6,157 bases of DNA from Hyphomicrobiaceae bacterium UBA4118 (lineage in GTDB: Bacteria > Pseudomonadota > Alphaproteobacteria > Rhizobiales > Methyloligellaceae): NCBI GenBank assembly GCA_002383105.1, contig DFXC01000002.1:4790-10946 (forward strand), read 5' to 3'. The translations under genes and the position numbers were made by a program. Under the pieces are notes generated by a model. That model did not search any database, was not told where the DNA came from, and worked only from the letters and a program-made list of their open reading frames with translations. Shown in pieces: positions 1-6,157 of this stretch. Position 1 is the first letter of the stretch. Every line of letters begins with the position of its first letter.

Positions 1-902
<902 letters not shown>

Positions 903-906
<4 letters not shown>

Positions 907-1748
907 GCCCGTGGCAGAGCGACCCGTTGCTCAAGGTCGAGCACCTCACCATGCGCTTCGGCGGGCTGACCGCCGTCGACGATGCGTCGTTCGAGGTGGG
1001 CCGGCGCGACATCACCGCGCTGATCGGACCGAACGGCGCCGGCAAGACCACGGTGTTCAACTGCATCACCGGCTTCTACAAGCCGACCGAAGGGATGATG
1101 AAGCTCGACCATCCGGATGGGCAGAGCTTCAATCTCGAACGGCTCGACGACCACGACATCAACGCCCGCGCCCACATCGCCCGCACCTTCCAGAACATCC
1201 GGCTGTTTTCCGGCATGACCGTGCTCGAGAATTTGATGGTGGCGCAGCACAATGTGCTGATGCGCGCCTCGGGGCTAACCATCGGCGCCATCCTCGGCCT
1301 GAGCGGCTTCGGCAAGGCCGAGCGGCAGGCGGTCGATCATGCGCGGCATTGGCTGGAGCGGGTCGGCCTCACGCGCCGCGCCGACGAGACGGCGGGCGAG
1401 CTTCCCTACGGCGATCAGCGGCGGCTCGAGATCGCCCGCGCGATGTGCACGCGGCCTTTGCTCCTTTGCCTCGATGAGCCGGCAGCGGGCCTGAACGCGC
1501 GGGAGACCGATGGGCTCAACGAGCTGCTCTATTCGATCCGCGCGCAAGAAGGCATCGCGCTCCTTCTCATCGAGCACGACATGAGCGTGGTGATGCGCAT
1601 CTCAGACCACGTCGTCGTGCTCGACTACGGCAAGAAGATCGCCGACGGGACGGCCGATGCGGTGCGCGGCAACCCGGTGGTGATCGCTGCCTATCTCGGC
1701 GTCCCCGATGAAGAGCTTCAGCTGGTCGAGCGCGAGGTGCGCCTATGA
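903..1748 (+). CDS. livG: LivG, ABC transporter ATP-binding protein
   Basis: This is one of the two cytoplasmic ATPases powering the Liv importer; it is 281 aa, slightly longer than typical LivG proteins of about 255. Walker A is GPNGAGKT at residues 42-49. The Q-loop glutamine is Q97 ([10 protein letters not shown]). The signature motif is the LivG-style [14 protein letters not shown] at 167-180 in place of LSGGQ. Walker B is LLLCLDEP with D191 and catalytic E192, and the switch histidine is H225 (LLIEHDM). The C-terminus ends with the family-typical [25 protein letters not shown] stretch in several short blocks. The ATG sits in an ATGA overlap with livM, and its own stop overlaps livF in the same way. 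The protein therefore lies in the middle of a tightly coupled operon and should heterodimerise with LivF beneath LivH/LivM. An insertion-rich region around residues 120-140 ([18 protein letters not shown]) matches the usual LivG helical segment. No key residue is missing. Confidence 0.96.
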
Positions 1749-2500
1749 GCGAGAAGCTGCTCGAAATCAAAAAGGTGACCTGCTGCTACGGCGTGCTGCC
1801 GATCCTGCATGGCGTCAGCCTCGACATTCGTCCCGGAGAGATCGTGGCCTTGATCGGCGGCAACGGCGCCGGCAAGACAACCTTGATGATGACGATCTTC
1901 GGGCGTCCGCGGGCGAAGGAAGGTCACATCCTGTTCGACGGCGAGGACGTCACCCAGCTTCCCACCCACAAGATCGCTCGCCTCGGCATCGTGCAGGCGC
2001 CGGAAGGCCGCCGCATCTTCTCGCGCATGACGGTGCTGGAAAATCTACAGATGGGCGCAATCATCTCCGACGATCCGGCCTATTTCGCCAAGGACCTTGA
2101 GCATGTGTACACGCTCTTTCCCCTGCTCAAGGCGCGCCGGTATCAGCGCGGCGGCACGCTGTCAGGTGGCGAGCAGCAGATGCTCGCCATTGCCCGCGCG
2201 CTGATGGGACGGCCTAAGCTCCTGTTGCTTGACGAGCCGTCGCTGGGCTTGGCGCCGCTGATCGTGAAGCAGATCTTTGCGGCGATCCGTGCGCTCAATG
2301 CCGACTATGGCCTGACCGTCTTCCTCGTCGAGCAGAGCGCCTATCATGCGCTCCGGCTCGCCCATCGCGGCTATGTCATGGTCAATGGCAGGATCACCAT
2401 GAGCGGCTCAGGGGCCGAGCTCCTCGGCAGCCCCGAGGTGCAGGCGGCCTATTTGGAAGGGGGCGCGCAGAGCGCCGGCCAGCAAGGAGCGCGCCCTTGA
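1745..2500 (+). CDS. livF: LivF, ABC transporter ATP-binding protein
   Basis: This is the second ATPase of the Liv importer, 251 aa against a family norm of about 235-240; the excess is a C-terminal tail after AAYLEGG. Walker A is GGNGAGKT at residues 38-45. The PEGRRIF segment at 86-92 puts E87 where LivG has its Q-loop glutamine. The signature is a canonical LSGGEQQ at 139-145. Walker B is LLLLDEP with D163 and E164. The switch position is glutamine Q197 (FLVEQS) rather than histidine. Both the E87 and Q197 substitutions are usual for LivF and do not indicate a dead ATPase. The start is fixed by the ATGA overlap with livG. The last codons carry AAGGAG (2484-2489), which serves as ribosome binding site for the next gene, itself overlapping by TTGA. 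Expected partners are LivG in the nucleotide-binding dimer and LivH/LivM above it. Confidence 0.96.
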   Translation: MSEKLLEIKKVTCCYGVLPILHGVSLDIRPGEIVALIGGNGAGKTTLMMTIFGRPRAKEGHILFDGEDVTQLPTHKIARLGIVQAPEGRRIFSRMTVLENLQMGAIISDDPAYFAKDLEHVYTLFPLLKARRYQRGGTLSGGEQQMLAIARALMGRPKLLLLDEPSLGLAPLIVKQIFAAIRALNADYGLTVFLVEQSAYHALRLAHRGYVMVNGRITMSGSGAELLGSPEVQAAYLEGGAQSAGQQGARP

Positions 2501-2841
2501 CCTGGCTCTCCGACGACGGGTTTCGCGTGTTCCTCGCGCTGACCGTGATCTTGGGCGGCGGCGCCGCCTTTCTCGGCGGCCGCGGGCTCGCACGCTCGTG
2601 GAAGCCGTTCGGCCGCATCTTTTTCTACATAGCGCTGCTCGCGGCCGCCGTGCGCTTCTTTCACTACGCGCTATTCGACGGCGAGCTCTTGTCTCTCTAC
2701 TATTATCTCGTCGTCTATATTGTGCTGCTTGCCGCGGCGAGCCTCGGCTTCCGTTTCATGCGGACGACGCAAATGGTCACCCAATATCGCTGGCTCTACG
2801 AGCGCACGAGCCCGCTCACCTGGCGGGACCGGGGCGCGTAA
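2497..2841 (+). CDS. small three-helix membrane protein, DUF6867-like, in the liv operon
   Basis: This is a 114-aa protein of unknown function. From memory it resembles the alphaproteobacterial family annotated DUF6867, which is found beside liv genes; I could not verify the accession. The start is TTG in a TTGA overlap with the livF stop. It is supported by AAGGAG at 2484-2489, 7 nt upstream, and by the lack of another good start near the N-terminus. Three hydrophobic segments are visible, at about residues 9-29, 40-60 and 66-86. The strongest motif is AAVRFFHYALFDGELLSLYYY at about 49-70, where aromatic residues, an arginine and a histidine sit at the end of helix 2. The C-terminal tail is short, polar and aromatic (TQYRWLYERTSPLTWRDRG), probably cytoplasmic. 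Four-base coupling to livF implies co-production with the transporter. A role in assembly or regulation of the Liv complex is only inference from position. Confidence 0.85.
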   Translation: MTWLSDDGFRVFLALTVILGGGAAFLGGRGLARSWKPFGRIFFYIALLAAAVRFFHYALFDGELLSLYYYLVVYIVLLAAASLGFRFMRTTQMVTQYRWLYERTSPLTWRDRGA

Positions 2842-2901
2842 AGCGACGCTGGCGCTCCCGGCCCCCGCCAAATGATGTAAACTCGCACAGGTCTTTTCCG
2901 A

Positions 2902-2908
2902 GGGAGGT
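2902..2908 (+). promoter_or_regulatory. strong Shine-Dalgarno for the livK-type gene
   Basis: GGGAGGT lies 4 nt before the ATG at 2913. It fixes the start there and rules out the much longer upstream reading of the same frame beginning at 2598, which would overlap the preceding gene and lack a signal peptide. A near-perfect ribosome binding site is consistent with binding protein being made in excess over the permease and ATPases. I found no convincing -35/-10 pair in the 71-nt spacer 2842-2912. Confidence 0.8.
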
Positions 2909-2912
2909 AGCA

Positions 2913-4052
2913 ATGAAGCGTCTTACCGGGCTGATCGCAGCCCTGGTTGCGGCCGTTTTTGTGGCGGGCTGCGGCGGTGGCGATGACGACAAGACGACGC
3001 CGATCGCCGTCGTCGGCCCGGTCACGGGTCAATACGCCTCGTTCGGGGCGCAGATGAAGAACGGCGGCGAGATGGCCGTCGAGGACATCAACGCCGCGGG
3101 TGGCGTGCTCGGCAAGAAGCTCGATCTCGATATCGGCGACGATGCCTGCGATCCGAAGCAGGCGGTCGCCGTCGCCAACCAGATGACCGGCAACAATGTG
3201 GCCCTCGTCGCTGGCCATTATTGCTCAGGCTCATCGATCCCGGCGTCGAAGGTCTATGCCGAGTCGAACATGGTGCAGATCTCTCCCGCCTCGACCAATC
3301 CCGCCTTCACCGACGACCGTGCCGGCCCCAACATCTATCGGGTATGCGGCCGCGATGATCAGCAGGGCGGCGTCGCCGGCAAATATCTGGCGAGCCATTT
3401 CGCCGACAAGAACATCGCCATCATCGACGACAAGACCGCTTACGGCAAAGGCCTCGCCGAGGAGACCAGGAAGGCAATGAACGCGGCCGGCAAGCAGGAG
3501 GTCCTGACCGAGTCCTACACCGCCGGCGAGAAGGACTACTCGGCGCTCGTCTCCAAGCTCAAGCAGGCCAATGTCGATGTGCTGTACCTCGGCGGCTACC
3601 ATACCGAGGCCGGACTGATCGTGCGCCAGATGCGCGACCAGGGCATGGCCACCATCCTCATGGGCGGCGATGCGCTCATCACCCAGGAATACTGGTCGAT
3701 CACCGGCCCTGCCGGCGAAGGCACGTTGATGACCTTCTCGCCCGACCCGCGCAAAAACCCAGCCGCCGCCGAGGTGGTCAAGCGCTTCAAGGACAAGGGC
3801 ATCGAGCCCGAGGGCTACGTCCTCTACACCTATGCCGCGATCCAAGCCTGGAAGCAGGCGGCGGAGAAAGCAAAGTCGACAGAATCGGCCGAGGTGGTGA
3901 AGGCGCTCAACGACACCGAGTTCGACACGGTGATCGGCAAGTTCAAGTTCAACGAGAAGGGCGACCCCAACCTGCCGCCTTATGCGGTCTATCGCTGGTC
4001 TAACGGGACCTACGAGGAGATCGGCGAGGAGGCGGCCAAACCCGCGGGATGA
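2913..4052 (+). CDS. livK: LivK/LivJ-type branched-chain amino acid substrate-binding lipoprotein
   Basis: This is the periplasmic ligand-capture subunit of the Liv importer (type I periplasmic-binding fold), 379 aa. It begins with a lipoprotein signal: MKR, a hydrophobic stretch, then lipobox VAG-C with C20, followed by a GGGDDDK linker. The mature protein should be lipid-anchored rather than free. The binding domain starts at TPIAVVGPVTGQYASFGAQ (29-47). DDACDPKQAVAVAN (77-90) and GHYCSGSS (101-108) place C79 and C104 at the disulphide positions of E. coli LivJ (C53/C78). S105, T128 and Y177 align with LivJ ligand residues S79, T102 and Y150. D253 (MGGDAL) sits at the amino-group-binding E226 position. 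C145 is an extra cysteine. The C-terminal VIGKFKFNEKGDPNLPPYAVY is family-typical. The gene lies 71 nt after the DUF6867-like gene. Liv-family membership is firm; which amino acid or amide it binds is not determined. Confidence 0.94.
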   Translation: MKRLTGLIAALVAAVFVAGCGGGDDDKTTPIAVVGPVTGQYASFGAQMKNGGEMAVEDINAAGGVLGKKLDLDIGDDACDPKQAVAVANQMTGNNVALVAGHYCSGSSIPASKVYAESNMVQISPASTNPAFTDDRAGPNIYRVCGRDDQQGGVAGKYLASHFADKNIAIIDDKTAYGKGLAEETRKAMNAAGKQEVLTESYTAGEKDYSALVSKLKQANVDVLYLGGYHTEAGLIVRQMRDQGMATILMGGDALITQEYWSITGPAGEGTLMTFSPDPRKNPAAAEVVKRFKDKGIEPEGYVLYTYAAIQAWKQAAEKAKSTESAEVVKALNDTEFDTVIGKFKFNEKGDPNLPPYAVYRWSNGTYEEIGEEAAKPAG

Positions 4053-4064
4053 GTCCACGTTCCT

Positions 4065-4203
4065 TTGTCATTGCCCGGCTTACCTGCCTTCGCCGAAGCG
4101 AAGCTCGGCTTCGCGCAGGCAGGGCCGGGCAATCCAGTAACCCCGGCCTTCGTAAGTAATAAGAGTCGGTGGCTACTGGATTCCGCTTTCGCGGGAATGA
4201 CAA
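4065..4203. repeat. composite nested inverted-repeat element (REP/MITE-like) between convergent genes
   Basis: Outer arms TTGTCATT (4065-4072) and AATGACAA (4196-4203) are perfect 8-bp inverted repeats. Inside, the left half is a large hairpin. ATTGCCCGGC (4070-4079) pairs perfectly with GCCGGGCAAT (4124-4133), CCTGCC (4083-4088) with GGCAGG (4118-4123), and GCGAAGC (4098-4104) with GCTTCGC (4108-4114) around a TCG loop. Next, AATCCAGTA (4131-4139) pairs with TACTGGATT (4174-4182). The right tip TTCCGC-TTTC-GCGGGAA (4181-4197) is a near-perfect hairpin with one unpaired G. The ends resemble the ATTCCCGC...GCGGGAAT and ATTGCCCGG...CCGGGCAAT repeats scattered in many proteobacterial intergenic regions. 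It starts 12 bp after the livK stop and ends 28 bp before the 3' end of the minus-strand gene. It may stabilise or terminate transcripts from either side. No T-run follows the stems, so it is not a classical intrinsic terminator. Copy number in the genome is unknown. Confidence 0.75.
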
Positions 4204-4231
4204 TCCGTGGAGGACGGCCCAACGCGAGCGT

Positions 4232-4444
4232 CTAGCGCTTCTTGGCGCGCCGCTCCTCGGCCGCAAAATACTTCTCGAGCTCCTTCTCGACATGCACCAG
4301 GTCGCCGGGGAGCGGGAGCCCGAGCGCCTTAAACTCGTTCAGCTTCTCCATGACGCGGAGGTAGAACTCGTGGGGGTCCCCGGGCGGAGTGTCCATCTGG
4401 TTGATGAGGAGGGAAAGTTCCGCCTCAAGATCGTCGAATGCCAT
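4232..4444 (-). CDS. small hypothetical protein (70 aa), helical and charged
   Basis: This is a short soluble protein of unknown function; I do not recognise a named family. The start chosen is the ATG read from 4444 on the minus strand. It is preceded by a full AAGGAGG ribosome binding site (minus-strand complement of 4454-4460) at 9-nt spacing, far better than the alternatives in the longer open frame that extends to 4837. The sequence opens MAFDDLEAELSLLINQMD, has a proline break (TPPGDPHEF, about 19-27), then helix YLRVMEKLNEFKAL (28-41). A second break (GLPLPGD) follows, then helix LVHVEKELEKYFAAEERRAKKR (49-70). It therefore looks like three short amphipathic helices ending in a basic tail, with no signal peptide or membrane segment. 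It converges with livK across the repeat and diverges from the 161-aa membrane gene. The strong ribosome binding site and plausible amino-acid pattern argue for a real gene. Confidence 0.75.
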   Translation of the reverse strand: MAFDDLEAELSLLINQMDTPPGDPHEFYLRVMEKLNEFKALGLPLPGDLVHVEKELEKYFAAEERRAKKR

Positions 4445-4453
4445 GGCCTGGCG

Positions 4454-4460
4454 CCTCCTT
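4454..4460 (-). promoter_or_regulatory. ribosome binding site of the 70-aa minus-strand gene
   Basis: The plus strand CCTCCTT reads AAGGAGG on the minus strand, a perfect anti-SD match 9 nt before the ATG at 4444. It decides the start of the small gene and is the main reason to reject the longer N-terminal extension through 4837, which would run antisense through the neighbouring membrane-protein gene. Confidence 0.75.
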
Positions 4461-4532
4461 CCCCGCTTCGCTTGGTCGGGGATCGGACCATAAATGCACG
4501 GCCCCGGCAAGCGGCCCTCCCTGCCGCGACGA

Positions 4533-4561
4533 TTGCCGCCGGGCAATTTCCCCTGCATAGT
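4533..4561 (+). promoter_or_regulatory. candidate sigma-70-like promoter for the 161-aa membrane protein gene
   Basis: TTGCCG (4533-4538) and CATAGT (4556-4561) are each 4/6 matches to the -35 and -10 consensus, with an ideal 17-nt spacer, and would give a leader of about 30 nt before the ATG at 4600. A perfect 6-bp palindrome with a 4-nt centre, ATTGCC-N4-GGCAAT (4532-4547), overlaps the -35 and could be an operator or chance. The rest of the 155-bp divergent spacer (4445-4599) shows nothing else I can support, including no clear promoter for the minus-strand gene. Confidence 0.3.
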
Positions 4562-4599
4562 CGAGCCCGAGTGGGGCGCGTAACGGGCGGGATGCGGCA

Positions 4600-5085
4600 A
4601 TGGAAAAGGTGACGTTTGCCAAGGTGGTCGGCTTTGTGCTGGCCATTCTCTTTGCGCTGGCGATCGGCGTCTCCATGTGGGCGCTGCTCGGTGGAGAGCC
4701 CGGCAGCATCGCCAGCGAGAAAACCAGGGAAAGCTTGCGCATCGTTGGCTTTGCTGGTGCCCTTGCCGCGCTCGCCACTTGGTGGGTGCAAGGTTTCGCC
4801 GCCAAGCGCGGTTTCGTCGTCCGCGTCCTGTTCGCATTGTTCGTTTTCGTGGTCGCCCTTTGCAGCTTCGGCGGCCTGCTCAAAGTCCTTTACGTTATGT
4901 ACACTTATCCCAATAAGGTCGATTGGTCCTTCTTGGGTCTTTATTGGGCGTCGCAGGAAAACCTCATCAATTTCGTTATTGATATTGTGCTGACTCCGCG
5001 GTCGGCTTATGCCGCCCTGATCCTGGCGGCTTCGATCTATGTTGCGCTGTTCGGTCCGCGTGAGCCCAAGGCCGTCGAGATCTGA
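4600..5085 (+). CDS. hypothetical multi-pass membrane protein (161 aa)
   Basis: I do not recognise the family and assign no function. The ATG at 4600 is the only start available: the in-frame codons back to a TAG at 4558-4560 contain no ATG, GTG or TTG. A weak GGGA at 4589-4592 lies 7 nt upstream. Hydrophobic segments run at about residues 9-30, 47-64 and 72-98, with a moderately hydrophobic stretch at 113-132 and a last one at 135-152. This gives four or five membrane helices. A conserved-looking loop with KTRESLRIVGFAGA precedes segment 2, and basic residues AAKRGFVVR precede segment 3. Between segments 3 and 4 is an aromatic-rich loop (YVMYTYPNKVDWSFLGLYW). The short C-terminal tail GPREPKAVEI is polar. 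Codon choice appears somewhat richer in T-ending codons than in the neighbours. It lies 89 bp before purB on the same strand, but nothing ties it to purine metabolism. Confidence 0.82.
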   Translation: MEKVTFAKVVGFVLAILFALAIGVSMWALLGGEPGSIASEKTRESLRIVGFAGALAALATWWVQGFAAKRGFVVRVLFALFVFVVALCSFGGLLKVLYVMYTYPNKVDWSFLGLYWASQENLINFVIDIVLTPRSAYAALILAASIYVALFGPREPKAVEI

Positions 5086-5174
5086 TTGGGTCAGGCGATT
5101 TGAGCGCGGCCCGGCGCTCTGCTAGAGGTTAGCGCCTGCCCGCATCCTTCCCCGGGAAAGGCTCAACTGCTCGC
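5086..5174 (+). promoter_or_regulatory. purB leader with weak promoter-like and alternative stem-loop sequences
   Basis: TTGAGC (5100-5105, 4/6 to -35) is followed after 17 nt by TAGAGG (5123-5128, 3/6 to -10), with an upstream TG (5120-5121) as in extended -10 promoters. This is a weak candidate only. GCGCT at 5114-5118 can pair either with AGCGC at 5103-5107 or, as GGCGCT (5113-5118), with AGCGCC at 5131-5136, so two hairpins are mutually exclusive. Neither is followed by a T-run. GGGAAAGG (5154-5161) is a possible purB ribosome binding site, 13 nt before the ATG, which is a long spacing. Confidence 0.3.
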
Positions 5175-6157
5175 ATGATCCCCCGTTATAGCCGCCCCGA
5201 GATGGCTCGCATCTGGGAGCCCGAGACCAGGTTCCGCATCTGGCTCAAGATCGAGACCTATGCCGCCGAGGCCATGGCCGAGCTCGGGCTTATCCCCAAG
5301 CACGCGGCCGAAGCGGTGAGGAAGCGCGGCGGCTTCGACATCGCCCGCATCGATGCCATCGAGCGGGAGGTAAAGCACGATGTCATCGCCTTCCTCACCT
5401 CGGTGGCCGAGCATGTGGGGCCGGAAGCGCGCTTCCTGCATTTGGGGCTCACCTCCTCGGACGTGCTCGACACCTGCTTCAACGTCCAGCTGGTCGAGGC
5501 AGCGGACCTCCTCGTCGCCGACATCGATGCGCTTCTTGCCGCGCTCAAAAACCGCGCCTTCGAGCATAAGGACACGCTGACCGTCGGGCGGAGCCACGGC
5601 GTCCACGCCGAGCCCACCACCTTCGGTCTCAAGCTCGCCGTCGCTTACGCCGAATTCTCGCGCGCCCGGGAGCGGATGGTCCGCGCCCGCGAGGAGGTCG
5701 GAACTTGCGCCATCTCAGGGGCGGTCGGCACCTTCGCCCATGTCGATCCGCGGGTTGAGACCTATGTGGCGAAGAAGCTGGGTCTGCGGCCTGAGCCGAT
5801 CTCGACGCAAGTGGTGCCGCGGGACCGCCATGCGGCCTATTTCGCCACGCTCGCGGTGGTGGCGAGCTCGGTCGAGCGGCTCGCCACCGAGATCAGGCAT
5901 TTGCAGCGCACCGAGGTGCTCGAGGCCGAGGAATATTTCAGCGAGGGCCAGAAGGGCTCCTCCGCCATGCCGCATAAGCGGAACCCGGTGCTGTCGGAGA
6001 ACCTGACCGGCCTTGCCCGCGTGGTGCGTGGCTACGCGGCGCCAGCGCTCGAGGACGTGGCGCTGTGGCACGAACGCGACATCTCTCATTCATCGGTCGA
6101 GCGGGTGATCGGGCCGGACGCCACCATCGCGCTCGATTTCGCGCTTCATCGGCTGAC
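5175..6157 (+). CDS. purB: PurB, adenylosuccinate lyase (3' truncated by window)
   Basis: This cytosolic enzyme of the fumarase/aspartase superfamily acts twice in purine synthesis. It cleaves SAICAR to AICAR plus fumarate, and adenylosuccinate to AMP plus fumarate. 327 residues are visible with no stop; the B. subtilis-type family is about 430 aa, so roughly 100 C-terminal residues lie beyond the edge. The N-terminus MIPRYSRPEMARIWEPETRF is a close match to that type and fixes the ATG. Catalytic and binding positions are intact: H68 (VKHDVIAF), H89 (FLHLGLTSSDV) and the general-acid H141 (GRSHGVHAEPTTFGLKLA). The flexible signature loop is GQKGSSAMPHKRNP (258-271), with the catalytic serine at S262/S263. 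Later blocks GYAAPALEDVALWHERDISH and SSVERVIGPDA are also family-typical. It functions as a homotetramer with composite active sites. There is no sign of frameshift. It appears to be a separate unit from the liv operon. Confidence 0.96.
   Translation, partial: MIPRYSRPEMARIWEPETRFRIWLKIETYAAEAMAELGLIPKHAAEAVRKRGGFDIARIDAIEREVKHDVIAFLTSVAEHVGPEARFLHLGLTSSDVLDTCFNVQLVEAADLLVADIDALLAALKNRAFEHKDTLTVGRSHGVHAEPTTFGLKLAVAYAEFSRARERMVRAREEVGTCAISGAVGTFAHVDPRVETYVAKKLGLRPEPISTQVVPRDRHAAYFATLAVVASSVERLATEIRHLQRTEVLEAEEYFSEGQKGSSAMPHKRNPVLSENLTGLARVVRGYAAPALEDVALWHERDISHSSVERVIGPDATIALDFALHRL

Noticed and set aside
2345..2595. LivF lacking the canonical Q-loop glutamine and switch histidine
   Set aside because: E87 and Q197 occupy these positions in LivF proteins generally (PEGR and VEQ motifs), so this is a family feature rather than a damaged ATPase. 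The relevant codons lie within about 2003-2335.
2842..2912. A separate promoter or intrinsic terminator before the livK-type gene
   Set aside because: TGTAAA at 2876-2881 is -10-like, but no -35 lies at suitable spacing, and no stem with a T-run is present. The gene may simply be read from the operon promoter.
2598..4052. A 484-aa reading of the livK frame starting at 2598
   Set aside because: It overlaps the DUF6867-like gene out of frame, and its first 105 residues are arginine-rich shadow sequence. A perfect ribosome binding site and a lipoprotein signal peptide place the start at 2913.
3231..4058. A 275-aa minus-strand open frame antisense to livK
   Set aside because: It is a shadow of a high-GC gene, with no recognisable domain or ribosome binding site. 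The plus strand clearly codes for the binding protein.
4010..4293. Minus-strand frames of 70-97 aa across the repeat
   Set aside because: They translate the palindromic element (containing FPRKRNPVA/IPAKAESSS-type strings typical of translated repeats) and have no ribosome binding site.
4232..4837. A 201-aa minus-strand frame extending the 70-aa gene upstream
   Set aside because: The extension is antisense to the start of the membrane-protein gene and has low-complexity R/A/W-rich composition. The AAGGAGG next to the ATG at 4444 marks the real start.

Overview
The window is GC-rich, densely coded DNA. It most likely comes from an alphaproteobacterial chromosome, and I would lean towards Hyphomicrobiales. 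The grounds are the protein style of the Liv and PurB homologues, a small DUF6867-like membrane protein beside the liv ABC genes, and a palindromic TTGTCATT[G]CCCG-type intergenic repeat. The species cannot be fixed from this sequence alone.

Layout. Positions 1-4052 carry a branched-chain/hydrophobic amino-acid ABC transporter (HAAT/Liv) cluster on the + strand. It consists of livM (5' end outside the window), livG, livF, a 114-aa three-helix membrane protein, and a LivK-type substrate-binding lipoprotein. The first four genes are translationally coupled by 4-nt overlaps (ATGA, ATGA, TTGA). The binding-protein gene follows after 71 nt and has its own strong ribosome binding site. livH, the other permease, is expected just upstream and is not visible.

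Positions 4065-4203 hold a 139-bp nested inverted-repeat (REP/MITE-like) element between the convergent ends of livK and a small minus-strand gene (4232-4444, 70 aa, unknown function). A 155-bp divergent spacer follows, and then a 161-aa integral membrane protein of unknown function on the + strand (4600-5085). After an 89-bp spacer comes purB (adenylosuccinate lyase), which runs off the right edge of the window.

How the genes work together. LivK-type protein captures the ligand in the periplasm. LivM (with the unseen LivH) forms the membrane channel, and the LivG/LivF ATPases drive import. The small membrane protein is embedded in the same transcript and may be an accessory or assembly factor, which is inference. 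purB belongs to purine synthesis and has no evident link to the transporter. No phage, CRISPR, toxin-antitoxin or other defence-like system is visible. The window is largely ordinary; the poorly described parts are the operon-embedded small membrane protein, the two unknown genes at 4232-5085, and the composite repeat.
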